Shown here: in pieces, positions 17,340-25,034 of the stretch | How positions within the stretch are numbered: the first letter of the stretch is position 1 | Layout of the letters: every line of letters begins with the position of its first letter | Source of the DNA: CAVORD01 sp963698535 | GTDB taxonomy: Bacteria; Bacteroidota; Bacteroidia; Bacteroidales; VadinHA17 | Length of the DNA: 64,000 nucleotides | Assembly (NCBI GenBank): GCA_963698535.1 | Contig: CAVORD010000001.1 | Location: 744,001 to 808,000, forward strand | Direction: 5' to 3' | Made by a program: the position numbers and the translations under genes | Notes under the pieces: model-generated | Databases searched by the model: none | Told to the model about the DNA's origin: nothing | The model's input: only the letters and a program-made list of their open reading frames with translations

Positions 17340-18608
17340 TCACCCCCCATATCTCCTTTTCAGTCGTTGTTCCATCATCTCCTGCTCTTTAAGGGCATTT
17401 TCGAGCCTTCTGACGGCCTTTTGATCTCTCTCGGGCACCGTGAGCACTCCGGCGGCTCTTTTGACCGCATTTCGTCCGAAACGCTTCCTCAGGTTATCCA
17501 TAGCCAGATAAAGACTCACCATCTCGGGGGTATCCTCGAACATGTCGAGCTGCTGGACACCTCGCACGAGGTGACTCAGACGCACGCCGATGAGGCGTAT
17601 GAGCATGCGGCGCTGATAGAGCCGGGAGAAGAGCTCCTTGGCCGCAGTGGTAAGAACATGGTCGAAAGAGGTGTAGGGCACCCTTTTCTGGAGCGTATGG
17701 GTATCGAAATTGGAGTATCTTATCTTTACAGTGATGCATGAGGTAAGCTTCTCTTGCTTCCTAAGGTCGAATGCTATACGCTCAACCATGCTTACGAGTA
17801 TATTGTTAAGCATAGCGATATCGGTGGTATCTGTTTCAAATGTGTTCTCTGTGCTTATCGACTTCTGTTCCGAGTAGTTGATAACAGGTGTATTGTCGAT
17901 TCCGTTTGCCTTCTTCCATATATCGGAACCGTTCTTACCCATCAGGCTCTCCACCATATTCACAGGTATATGCCTCAGGGTATATACATCGGATATACCC
18001 ATAGAGCGCAGCAGGTGATAGGTCTTCTGGCCTATCATGGGTATCTTCCTTATTGAGAGGGGATCCAGGAACGGATTCACCATAAGTCGGTCGATAACCA
18101 TTGCACCGTTAGGCTTTGCCTCGCCGGCAGCGATCTTGGAAACGGTCTTGTTAACCGACAAGCCCGTCGATACCGGCAGTCCCGTCTCCCGCATGATCCT
18201 CACCCTGAGCTCCTCCGACCATTTTGAACAGCCAAAGAAACGGTCCATCCCGGTAAGATCGATATAGTGCTCGTCTACCGAAGCCTTCTCGTAGAGAGGC
18301 GACTGCTCGGCTATTATCTCTGTAACCATATCGGAATATCTGCTGTACAACTCCATGTCACCACGTATCACTATAGCCTCCGGACACATAGCCCTGGCCA
18401 TCTTCATGGGCATAGCCGAGCTTACACCGAAACGACGCGCCTCATAGCTGCAGCTCGATACCACCCCACGGTCGGACATCCCACCTATAACAACCGGACG
18501 ACCGTTCAATGCACTGTTCTTGAGCCTCTCAACCGATACAAAGAAGGTGTCGAGGTCGAGATGGAGCACGGAGCGTGGGAGGGATGATTCGTAAGAATGA
18601 AGATTCAT
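17340..18608 (-). CDS. dinB: DNA polymerase IV (Y family, DinB)
   Basis: Low-fidelity translesion polymerase of 422 residues. Catalytic residues are present: HLDLDTFFVSVE (D18) and ASVDEHYIDLTG (D112, E113), so this is an active Y polymerase rather than an ImuB-type inactive one. Palm, fingers and thumb cover residues 14-240, and a little-finger domain (about 255-365) begins near STENTFETDTTD. QLDMFED near residue 375 is a plausible beta-clamp-binding motif. The ATG at 18608 lies inside the AAGATTCGT array; a GTG at codon 14 (VLHLDLD) fits family N-termini better and may be the true start. A dnaE-type gene and an S24 repressor flank it. Confidence 0.93.
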   Translation of the reverse strand: MNLHSYESSLPRSVLHLDLDTFFVSVERLKNSALNGRPVVIGGMSDRGVVSSCSYEARRFGVSSAMPMKMARAMCPEAIVIRGDMELYSRYSDMVTEIIAEQSPLYEKASVDEHYIDLTGMDRFFGCSKWSEELRVRIMRETGLPVSTGLSVNKTVSKIAAGEAKPNGAMVIDRLMVNPFLDPLSIRKIPMIGQKTYHLLRSMGISDVYTLRHIPVNMVESLMGKNGSDIWKKANGIDNTPVINYSEQKSISTENTFETDTTDIAMLNNILVSMVERIAFDLRKQEKLTSCITVKIRYSNFDTHTLQKRVPYTSFDHVLTTAAKELFSRLYQRRMLIRLIGVRLSHLVRGVQQLDMFEDTPEMVSLYLAMDNLRKRFGRNAVKRAAGVLTVPERDQKAVRRLENALKEQEMMEQRLKRRYGG

Positions 18609-18655
18609 AAGATTCGTAAGATTGAAGATTCGTAAAATTGTCAGATTACCCTAAA
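18586..18655. repeat. AAGATTCGT-type short repeat array at the dinB start
   Basis: Units GATTCGTAA, GATTCATAA and GATTCGTAA, then GATTGAAGATTCGTAA, overlapping the first codons of dinB as annotated. They match the array at the dnaE start, 1.6 kb away and on the same strand. Confidence 0.75.
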
Positions 18656-18684
18656 CTTCTCTTCTCGTGAACAGATTGTATAAG

Positions 18685-18822
18685 TTTCTCCTCCTTCTCA
18701 AGGAGGAGTACCCCGACCGTAGTGTCGGGGGGAGGTGGTTGTTAACAGGCACAATATTGTTAACCACCCCGCCACGCCTCAGGCGTGGCACCCCTCCTTA
18801 AAAAGGAGGGGAAAGTTTGTCC
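18685..18822. repeat. Multi-hairpin palindromic element P2
   Basis: Second copy of P1 in the same orientation, with the same hairpin order and the same GAAAGTTTGTCC tail. The inner hairpin reads CACGCC/GGCGTG where P1 has CATGCC/GGCATG, a compensatory base-pair change. The stem loop in the middle differs in sequence. It lies in the 539-bp gap between dinB and the S24 gene. Confidence 0.8.
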
Positions 18823-18875
18823 TGTATATATATTTTGCTTAACCATAATCTAAAACTTTTAAATCCCTTGAGATT

Positions 18876-19020
18876 GCCTGCCTGCGAGCCGTCGCCAAAG
18901 GCTATGGCCGCCGGTGACCGGCAGACAGGGGGGTGGGTTATCCAAGATTGCTGCTCACGGAAATTACCCACCCCTAACCCCCGACGCTTCGGTCGGGGCA
19001 GGCCCTCCCAAGAAGGGATT
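18876..19020. repeat. Related palindromic element P3
   Basis: A GGGGGGTGGGTT arm pairs with AACCCACCCC-like sequence, flanked by a CCCCGACGCTTCGGTCGGGG hairpin and a CCCTCCCAAGAAGGGA hairpin. It has the same general plan as P1 and P2 but different sequence. A related short piece lies at 33768-33800. Confidence 0.6.
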
Positions 19021-19065
19021 CAAGCAATTAACTTCTCGTCACGCGTTACTCGTCACGTAAAAAAA

Positions 19066-19098
19066 TTTGCACAATCTCATTTCCATACCATATCTTTG
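19066..19098 (+). promoter_or_regulatory. Promoter of the XRE-S24 repressor gene
   Basis: TTTG at 19066-19069, a 21-bp spacer and TATCTTTG at 19091-19098 form one of the best consensus promoters in the window, 50 bp before the ATG. Confidence 0.8.
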
Positions 19099-19136
19099 AT
19101 TAGTTTTTAATCAATAGTATGATTACAATATAATCA
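19096..19136. promoter_or_regulatory. Two palindromes, probable S24 repressor operators
   Basis: TTGATT-N7-AATCAA (19096-19114) overlaps the -7 element, and TGATTA-N5-TAATCA (19120-19136) follows between promoter and ATG. The placement fits autorepression. No clear copy was found before dinB or dnaE. Confidence 0.55.
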
Positions 19137-19147
19137 ATTTTATTATT

Positions 19148-19972
19148 ATGTACTTCACATCGAACATAAAACTTCTGCGGAAACGCAAGGGGAGGACCCA
19201 GGATGAGGCTGCAACAGCAATGGGTCTGACAAGGCCAACACTCAGCGGTTATGAGAACGGAGTGGCACAGCCGGGGATAGAGACTCTTGTCGCCTTCTCA
19301 CGCTACTATAACATATCGATAGATACTCTTCTGAAGATCGACCTCTCTACAATGAGGGAGAGTCAGCTGGGAGAGCTGGAGAGGGGTTATGACCATTATA
19401 TAAAAGGAAGTAACCTTCGGATCCTTGCCACTACCGTAAACGACGACAATGAGGAAAATATCGAGCTGGTACCGGAGAAGGCCAAGGCCGGATATACCAC
19501 AGGCTATGCCGATCCTGAATTCATTGGCGAACTGCCGATCTTCAGACTTCCCTTCCTCGACAAAAGCAGGAAATACAGGACATTTCAGCTAAAGGGCGAC
19601 TCGATGCTTCCCATACCCGATAAATCATGGGTTACAGGCGAGTATGTACAGGACTGGCTTAACATAAAGAACGGCAACGCTTATATTGTCTTTACCCTCG
19701 ACGATGGTATTGTCTTCAAGGTGGTGGAAAATAGCCTCAGGGAAAACGGCAAACTGATCCTCTACTCCCTCAATCCTCTTTACGAACCCTACGAGGTGCA
19801 TATAAGCGAAATAAAAGAGATCTGGAAATTCGTCAACTACATCAGCAGCGAACTGCCTGAGCCATCACTGCCCGAAAAGGAGCTCATCCAAACAGTAGCA
19901 GGGATGAAACAGGATCTCGATATGCTCAAGAAAAAGATGGGACGAGATATACAGGATGTTAATATAGAGTAA
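19148..19972 (+). CDS. XRE-family regulator with S24 (LexA-like) peptidase domain
   Basis: A 274-residue repressor with an N-terminal Cro/XRE HTH (residues 5-60, LRKRKGRTQDEAATAMGLTRPTLSGYENG) and a C-terminal S24 domain (about 145-235). The autocleavage dyad is visible: Ser152 in KGDSM and Lys191 in IVFKVV. The likely cleavage bond is Ala114-Gly115 in KAKAGYTTGY. By analogy with LexA and UmuD, RecA-stimulated self-cleavage would relieve repression; this is inference for this protein. It is divergent from dinB and dnaE, with two palindromes over its own promoter. The C-terminus carries a short coiled coil. Confidence 0.9.
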   Translation: MYFTSNIKLLRKRKGRTQDEAATAMGLTRPTLSGYENGVAQPGIETLVAFSRYYNISIDTLLKIDLSTMRESQLGELERGYDHYIKGSNLRILATTVNDDNEENIELVPEKAKAGYTTGYADPEFIGELPIFRLPFLDKSRKYRTFQLKGDSMLPIPDKSWVTGEYVQDWLNIKNGNAYIVFTLDDGIVFKVVENSLRENGKLILYSLNPLYEPYEVHISEIKEIWKFVNYISSELPEPSLPEKELIQTVAGMKQDLDMLKKKMGRDIQDVNIE

Positions 19973-20000
19973 TACCTGACCCGCAACCGGGCCGAGCGTG

Positions 20001-20026
20001 AAAAAACAGCCCACTGGGCTGTTTTA
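20001..20026. terminator. Bidirectional terminator
   Basis: AAAACAGCCC/GGGCTGTTTT around ACT, with an A-run before and T4 after. It lies between the S24 gene and the convergent typA gene; on the minus strand it ends in T6. Confidence 0.85.
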
Positions 20027-20064
20027 GCGAAGGAGCCAGACTGTCGCGCGGGCAAACCTGCAAT

Positions 20065-21843
20065 CTAGAATTTAGGCTGTACAGTAATCTTTCTCATCCT
20101 CAGGCTCTCAGGGGTAACCTCCAGGAGCTCGTCATCCTTGATATACTCCATGGCCTCCTCCAGCGAGAAGATTATTTTGGGTGTTATCTTAAGGTTCTCG
20201 TCGCTGCCCGATGCTCTCATATTGGTAAGCTTCTTACCCTTGGTGACATTTACCTCGAGATCATTATTTCTGGAGCTCTCACCAATTACCATTCCGCGGT
20301 AGACCCTGTCGCCCGGATCGATAAAGAAAACACCTCTGTCCTGAAGTCTGTCGATAGCATAACCGGTGGCCATCCCTTCGTCGATGGATGTCAGCGACCC
20401 TGTATATCTCTCCTTGATCTCACCACGGTGGGGGGCATAGCCCCTGAAACGGTGATTCATCACTGTCTCACCGGCGGTGGCAGTAAGTAAATTGTTTCTT
20501 AACCCAATAAGTCCGCGCGATGGTATCTCAAACTCAAGGTGCAGAATATCGCCTCGGGGCTCCATAACCTGCAAATTGCCTTTTCTCTGGGTAATAAGAT
20601 CAATGGCTTTGCCTGTATGCCTTTCAGGAAGCTCCACTATCAAAGTTTCATGAGGTTCGCAGAGGGTACCATCTATTGTCTTCATAATAACCTGTGGCTT
20701 GCCTACCTGCAACTCATAACCCTCGCGACGCATTGTCTCCACCAGTATAGACAGGTGAAGGACGCCTCTTCCATGCACTGTGAATGAATCCTCTCTGCTG
20801 GTCTCTTCAACCCTCAGTGCAAGATTCCTCTCTGTCTCTTTAAAAAGTCTGTCGCGCAGGTGTCTCGATGTCACAAACTTGCCCTCCTTGCCAAAAAACG
20901 GAGAATTGTTAATGGTGAAGAGCATACTCATGGTTGGCTCATCGACCGATATTCTTGGTAATGGCTCAGGATAATCATAGTCGGCGATCGTATCACCTAT
21001 CTCAAAATCATCTATTCCTACTACAGCACATATATCACCGTCTGTCACTTCTGTTACTCTCTCCCTTCCCAGTCCGCTAAAGAGATAAAGCTCTTTCACC
21101 TTTATCTTACGCATGGCACCGGCTTTCATACAAAGCTGGTACTCAGCCCCCTCCCTGACTGTTCCGCGGAACACCCTGCCTATAGCTATTCGGCCTACGT
21201 AACTGGAGAAATCAATGGATGTGATCTGCATCTGAAGTGTTCCCGGATTAGCTTCAGGACCTTTTATGCGGGCAATAACAGTGTCGAGAAGGGCGGTAAT
21301 GTTATCGGTAGGCTTCTTCCAGTCGAAACTCATCCAACCGTGCTTTGATGAACCAAAAAGGGTCTCGAACTCTAGCTGATCGTCAGTTGCATTAAGATTG
21401 AACATAAGCTCATATACGTCCTGCTGCACATTATCGGGCCTGCAGTTCTCCTTGTCTACCTTATTCACTACCAGTACAGGCTGCAGTCCCAGCTCGATCG
21501 CCTTACCCAGCACAAAACGTGTTTGCGGCATTGGTCCTTCCAGCGCATCAACAAGCAGAAGCACACCGTCGGCCATCTTAAGTACCCGCTCTACCTCACC
21601 TCCAAAATCGGCGTGACCCGGGGTGTCGATCAGGTTTATCTTATAACCTTTATACTGTACCGATATATTTTTCGACAGAATTGTAATCCCTCTTTCCCTT
21701 TCCAACTCGTTACTGTCGAGTATAAGTTCCATGTTGTCATTCTTCCGTCCCGCTGCATTGCAATGCCTTATTATCCTGTCTACCAGGGTCGTTTTGCCAT
21801 GGTCGACGTGGGCAATGATTGCAATGTTTCTTATATTCTTCAT
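20065..21843 (-). CDS. typA: Translational GTPase TypA/BipA
   Basis: Ribosome-associated GTPase of 592 residues, involved in 50S assembly and stress growth. It has G1 AHVDHGKTTLVD, G2 in RERGITI, G3 DTPGHADFGGE and G4 NKVDKE, then EF-Tu-like domain II, EF-G-like domains (VLHLSILVETMRREGYELQVGKPQV; GLIGLRNNLLTATAGE) and the TypA-specific C-terminal region with GSDENLKITPKIIFSLEEAMEYIKDDELLEVTPESLRMRK. Length and all motifs are typical. It is transcribed alone. Confidence 0.97.
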   Translation of the reverse strand: MKNIRNIAIIAHVDHGKTTLVDRIIRHCNAAGRKNDNMELILDSNELERERGITILSKNISVQYKGYKINLIDTPGHADFGGEVERVLKMADGVLLLVDALEGPMPQTRFVLGKAIELGLQPVLVVNKVDKENCRPDNVQQDVYELMFNLNATDDQLEFETLFGSSKHGWMSFDWKKPTDNITALLDTVIARIKGPEANPGTLQMQITSIDFSSYVGRIAIGRVFRGTVREGAEYQLCMKAGAMRKIKVKELYLFSGLGRERVTEVTDGDICAVVGIDDFEIGDTIADYDYPEPLPRISVDEPTMSMLFTINNSPFFGKEGKFVTSRHLRDRLFKETERNLALRVEETSREDSFTVHGRGVLHLSILVETMRREGYELQVGKPQVIMKTIDGTLCEPHETLIVELPERHTGKAIDLITQRKGNLQVMEPRGDILHLEFEIPSRGLIGLRNNLLTATAGETVMNHRFRGYAPHRGEIKERYTGSLTSIDEGMATGYAIDRLQDRGVFFIDPGDRVYRGMVIGESSRNNDLEVNVTKGKKLTNMRASGSDENLKITPKIIFSLEEAMEYIKDDELLEVTPESLRMRKITVQPKF

Positions 21844-21930
21844 TCTTATTCTTTTGAGGCCGCAAAGGTAATACTTCTCAACGAGTTAAATGTGGGTTGT
21901 CCGATAAATAATCATGATAATTGTAATGCA

Positions 21931-22177
21931 GACGACAGGCGACAGGTATCCGGTAACGGGTATTCAGTAATCAGTGATCAGTAATCGGTGTTATGATGTT
22001 ATGATGTTATGATGTTATGGCGGCCTAAATCTTTATTGTTTTGCTGACTGCCAACTGCCAACTGCTCTGTCCTCCGTAGCTCGTCAGAGCGAAGGAGGGC
22101 CAACTGCCAATTGCCAACTGCCTATTGCCAACTGCACTGTCCTCCGTAGCCCGAAAGAGCGAAGGAGGGCAAACTGA
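21931..22177. repeat. Composite tandem repeat region, copy 1 (with two inserted palindromes)
   Basis: This fills most of the 399-bp gap between typA and the next gene. Order on the plus strand is degenerate GTAATCA/GTATTCA heptamers, four GTTATGAT octamers, a 26-nt core (22019-22044), then CCAACTG heptamers broken by two 28-nt palindromes of the form CCTCCGTAGC...GAAGGAGG (22071-22098 and 22141-22168). The reverse complement of this arrangement, with an identical core, occurs at 29904-30101. Confidence 0.85.
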
Positions 22178-22242
22178 TTTCCCCCCGGGGCATAACATAT
22201 CAGAAAAAAACATATATTGCATCAAATTTCAAATAAGCTTAT

Positions 22243-22776
22243 ATGAAAAAAGTACTGTTGACACTGACCATCATCGCACTTCTGGCTCCCGTAGCCCTTG
22301 CTCAAAAGAAGCTTGAAGTAGGTATGAAAGTACCCGAATGGGTTTTCCAGGATGCCGATAAGGTTGATCATACAATGAACAACTGGGCCGGCAAAGTATT
22401 GCAAATCAATTATGTGGATCCTGACGAATCGGACCTTAACGATCCCTTTAACGACGCTGTCAATAAGGCTGTCGATATTGACAAAAGGATCAGCAGGGAC
22501 TTCTTTAAGGGTTTTGGAATTGTTGATACCAAATCAACATGGAAGCCAAACGGACTTATCAGAATGATCGCAGGCAACAAAGCCAAGAAATATGACACAA
22601 CAATTCTTTTTGACTATGATGGAACCCTGCAGAAATCATGGGGCTTACCAGCCGACAATTATAGTATTGTAATTGTTGACAAGAACAGGGTTTGCCGCGC
22701 TATCTACAAAGGGAAAGTGCCTGATGCAGAAATCGAAGGTATTATTCAGCTTATAATAAAGCTGACACAGGAATAA
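22243..22776 (+). CDS. Periplasmic thioredoxin-fold protein, YtfJ-like
   Basis: A 177-residue protein with a signal peptide (MKKVLLTLTIIALLAPVALA), then LEVGMKVPEWVF and GKVLQINYVDPDESDLNDPFNDAV, which resembles the order of strands in YtfJ. The C-terminal ADNYSIVIVDKNRVCRAIYKGKV is like other thioredoxin-fold proteins. There is no CxxC motif, so a redox role is doubtful. Single gene with its own terminator. The YtfJ assignment is by pattern and moderately sure. Confidence 0.65.
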   Translation: MKKVLLTLTIIALLAPVALAQKKLEVGMKVPEWVFQDADKVDHTMNNWAGKVLQINYVDPDESDLNDPFNDAVNKAVDIDKRISRDFFKGFGIVDTKSTWKPNGLIRMIAGNKAKKYDTTILFDYDGTLQKSWGLPADNYSIVIVDKNRVCRAIYKGKVPDAEIEGIIQLIIKLTQE

Positions 22777-22779
22777 AAG

Positions 22780-22805
22780 AAAACCGGCGAGAGCCGGTTT
22801 TTTTT
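22780..22805 (+). terminator. Terminator after the YtfJ-like gene
   Basis: AAACCGGC/GCCGGTTT around GAGA followed by a run of T. Confidence 0.88.
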
Positions 22806-22822
22806 GCAACTTAAGTCAGGAA

Positions 22823-22892
22823 CTGTTTGCAACTTGCAACTTGCAACCTGTGACCTGTTACCTTCAACTTGCAACCCGCAACCCGCAACTTT
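22823..22892. repeat. Heptamer array, unit CAACTTG/CAACCTG
   Basis: About nine imperfect 7-bp units (GCAACTT, GCAACCT, GACCTGT, GCAACCC) between the terminator and the next promoter. Related to 4806-4834 and 33853-33873. Confidence 0.75.
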
Positions 22893-22921
22893 TTCCACGC
22901 CTCTCATCACAGATCAATTAC

Positions 22922-22929
22922 TACCTTTG
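22922..22929 (+). promoter_or_regulatory. -7 element (TACCTTTG)
   Basis: A perfect TAnnTTTG, 14 bp before the preferred ATG at 22944. It shows that the longer open frame from 22869 is not the real start. Confidence 0.55.
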
Positions 22930-22943
22930 TGCCGTTTAAACAA

Positions 22944-23507
22944 ATGAATATGTCTGAAATAGTTGATCGGTTGTTGATAGTAGGTGGAACCGGAAGAAAT
23001 GTTGGCAAATCCACACTTATCTGCAAAATTATCGCGGAGAATATTATTGAGGAAATTACTGCCATTAAGATCACTCCTCATTTTCATATCATTACGGATG
23101 GTCTTAATGAAATTGGCAGCGGAAAAGGTTACAGGATTTTCAGAGAACTCTCGAAGGATAGCAACAAGGACACTTCCAGAATGCTGAGGGCAGGGGCAAA
23201 GGAGGTGATCCTGATACAGACATCTGAAGAGTCATACCTTGAGGCTTTCAGGAGAAGTCTGGAACTGATAAGCCACGACGGTCCCATTATTTGTGAGTCA
23301 CCCTCTCTCAGACACCTCCTGGTGCCTGAAATGTTTATAATGGTAAAAGGTGATATCAACGCTCCGGGAGCAAGATCCGACTCCGTGAAGTTATTATCAC
23401 TGGCTGGCATCGTTTTCGACAGTGAAAAACTCTTTTCCGGTTCCGAAACAGGAATCTCTTACAAGAAGGATAATGACCGGAAATGGACATATGAACCAAT
23501 AAAGTAA
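22944..23507 (+). CDS. P-loop NTPase, MobB-like
   Basis: A 187-residue cytoplasmic protein with the nucleotide-binding loop GGTGRNVGKST at about 14-24 followed by a helix and ITAIKITPHFH, like MobB and other G3E/SIMIBI-type proteins. Later strands HDGPIICESPSLRHLLVPEMFIMVKGD fit the Walker B side. Start ATG 22944 is chosen because a -7 element lies just before it and the upstream frame is repeat DNA. No molybdenum cofactor gene is nearby, so a role in that pathway is unproven. The metal- or cofactor-chaperone link is inference. Confidence 0.65.
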   Translation: MNMSEIVDRLLIVGGTGRNVGKSTLICKIIAENIIEEITAIKITPHFHIITDGLNEIGSGKGYRIFRELSKDSNKDTSRMLRAGAKEVILIQTSEESYLEAFRRSLELISHDGPIICESPSLRHLLVPEMFIMVKGDINAPGARSDSVKLLSLAGIVFDSEKLFSGSETGISYKKDNDRKWTYEPIK

Positions 23508-23520
23508 TATTTATCGACTT

Positions 23521-23553
23521 TTTGACCAGGATGTTTTAAAAATACTATTTTTG
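23521..23553 (+). promoter_or_regulatory. Promoter of the hemolysin III family gene
   Basis: TTTG (23521-23524), a 21-bp spacer and TATTTTTG (23546-23553), 14 bp before the ATG. Strong consensus match. Confidence 0.75.
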
Positions 23554-23567
23554 CACAAAAGTGAATT

Positions 23568-24233
23568 ATGGGACACGCGGGCAAATATTCAAAAGGGGAG
23601 GAACTGGCAAATGCAATTTCGCATCTGGTGGGTGCAGTACTGGCAACTGCCGCATTAGTTCTTCTCGTTGTTTATTCATCAATATACGGGACAGCCATTC
23701 ACATAGTAAGTACTGCCATCTTCGGCACCTCCATGATCCTGCTTTACCTGTCGTCCATGTTCACTCATTGGTTAAGGGATGGAAAGACCAAGGAACTTTT
23801 CTTTGTATTTGACCAGGCTGCAATTTTCATGCTTATTGCAGGTACCTATACACCACTTGCCCTGGTAACGCTTAAAGGTCCCTTCGGATGGGTTCTCTTC
23901 GGACTCGAGTGGGCGATGGCAATTGCCGGGATAATAATGGTCTCAAGGCCACAGAAATACAAGAGGGGCGGTGTGAGGATGCTCAATATAGTCATCTATG
24001 CAGCCATGGGTTGGTTACTGGTGATAGCTATAGTTCCAATTGTAAAAGTGATGCCTGTTATGGGATGGGTATGGATCCTGATCGGTGGCCTGTGTTATAC
24101 ATTTGGCATCTATTTTTACAAGAAGGCAACTTTTAAATATGCTCACCTCGTATGGCATATTCTTGTCATAGCCGGAAGCTTGTCTCACTTCTTTGCCATC
24201 TTCTTTTATGTTATTCCGATCCGGAACGTTTAA
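23568..24233 (+). CDS. Hemolysin III / PAQR family membrane protein (YqfA-like)
   Basis: A 221-residue inner membrane protein with seven helices. It carries the family pattern EELANAISHLVGAVLATAALVLL, MILLYLSSMFTHW and LFFVFDQAAIFMLIAGTYTPLAL, and a C-terminal AHLVWHILVIAGSLSHFFAIFFYV with the conserved His residues thought to bind a metal. Related proteins act in membrane lipid homeostasis or as PAQR receptors in eukaryotes; a hemolysin role is doubtful. Single gene with a near-perfect promoter. Confidence 0.93.
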   Translation: MGHAGKYSKGEELANAISHLVGAVLATAALVLLVVYSSIYGTAIHIVSTAIFGTSMILLYLSSMFTHWLRDGKTKELFFVFDQAAIFMLIAGTYTPLALVTLKGPFGWVLFGLEWAMAIAGIIMVSRPQKYKRGGVRMLNIVIYAAMGWLLVIAIVPIVKVMPVMGWVWILIGGLCYTFGIYFYKKATFKYAHLVWHILVIAGSLSHFFAIFFYVIPIRNV

Positions 24234-24355
24234 ACACCGGGCATAATCCACTCTTTTAAACCCTCCATTGCAGACTCTCCGGATAACTGCATTCATCCTT
24301 ATTTAAGGGTGAACAATTTATCATTTCATCGGTTAATGAAGAAAAGGTACTTCAG

Positions 24356-25003
24356 ATGAAAAAGATAGGCATACTCGGGTCAGGTATTGTTGGACGAACC
24401 CTGGCCGAAGGTTTTAGCAGGTATGATTATAAGGTGATGATCGGTTCCCGCGATCCCTTCAAGTTAAGCGAATTTACAGAAAGCAATGGTAATAAGATAG
24501 TTGCCGGATCATATTCTGAAGCAGCTTCCTTTGGTGACATAATAGTATTGGCAGTAAAGGGAAGTGCTGCTCTTGAAGTTTTGAAAATGGCTGGCACAAA
24601 GAATATGAAAGGCAAAACTGTCATCGATGCCACTAACCCTATATCATCTGATCAGGGCAAGGATGGGGTCCTGAAATTTTTCACCGGCAACGGTTCATCT
24701 CTTATGGAACAGTTACAGGAAGCAGTACCCGATGCAAAATTTGTAAAGGCTTTTAATTCGGTTGGCGCCCCACTGATGGTAAATCCATCCTTCAACGGCT
24801 CTGCTCCAACAATGTTTATTTGCGGTGATTCGAAGGAATCAAAGGAGCAGGTGAGCTCAATACTAATAAAATTTGGCTGGGAGCCAGAAGATATGGGAAG
24901 CTCAGCATCGGCCGGTGCTATTGAGGCCTTATGCATACTGTGGTGCATCCCGGGTTTTCTTAAAAATCAATGGTCACACGCTTTCAAACTCCTTAAGAAA
25001 TAA
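24356..25003 (+). CDS. NADP-binding oxidoreductase, F420-dependent NADP reductase-like
   Basis: A 215-residue Rossmann protein with the glycine loop MKKIGILGSGIVGRTLAEGF at the N-terminus, IGSRDPFKLSEF (NADP-type basic loop), DIIVLAVKG and GKTVIDATNPI, the order found in pfam03807 proteins related to F420-dependent NADP reductase. F420 is not expected in Bacteroidota, so the substrate is open. AKFVKAFNSVGAPLMVNPSFNGSAPTMFICGD is typical of the subgroup. Single gene, convergent with the DUF2461 gene. Confidence 0.85.
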   Translation: MKKIGILGSGIVGRTLAEGFSRYDYKVMIGSRDPFKLSEFTESNGNKIVAGSYSEAASFGDIIVLAVKGSAALEVLKMAGTKNMKGKTVIDATNPISSDQGKDGVLKFFTGNGSSLMEQLQEAVPDAKFVKAFNSVGAPLMVNPSFNGSAPTMFICGDSKESKEQVSSILIKFGWEPEDMGSSASAGAIEALCILWCIPGFLKNQWSHAFKLLKK

Positions 25004-25034
25004 GAAGTTTTAAATTGTGGTTATCAGATACCTG

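Noticed and set aside
17089..17424. Open frame of 111 codons on the plus strand between the polymerase genes
   Set aside because: It lies over the P1 palindromic element and the 3' end of dinB on the other strand; composition is repeat-like and no protein motif is present.
18817..19110. 97-codon frame upstream of the S24 gene
   Set aside because: It runs through the P2/P3 palindromes and the S24 promoter; a chance frame in repeat DNA.
22869..22943. N-terminal extension of the MobB-like protein
   Set aside because: The extra codons come from the CAACTTG array and lie before and across the predicted -7 element, so translation from there is unlikely.
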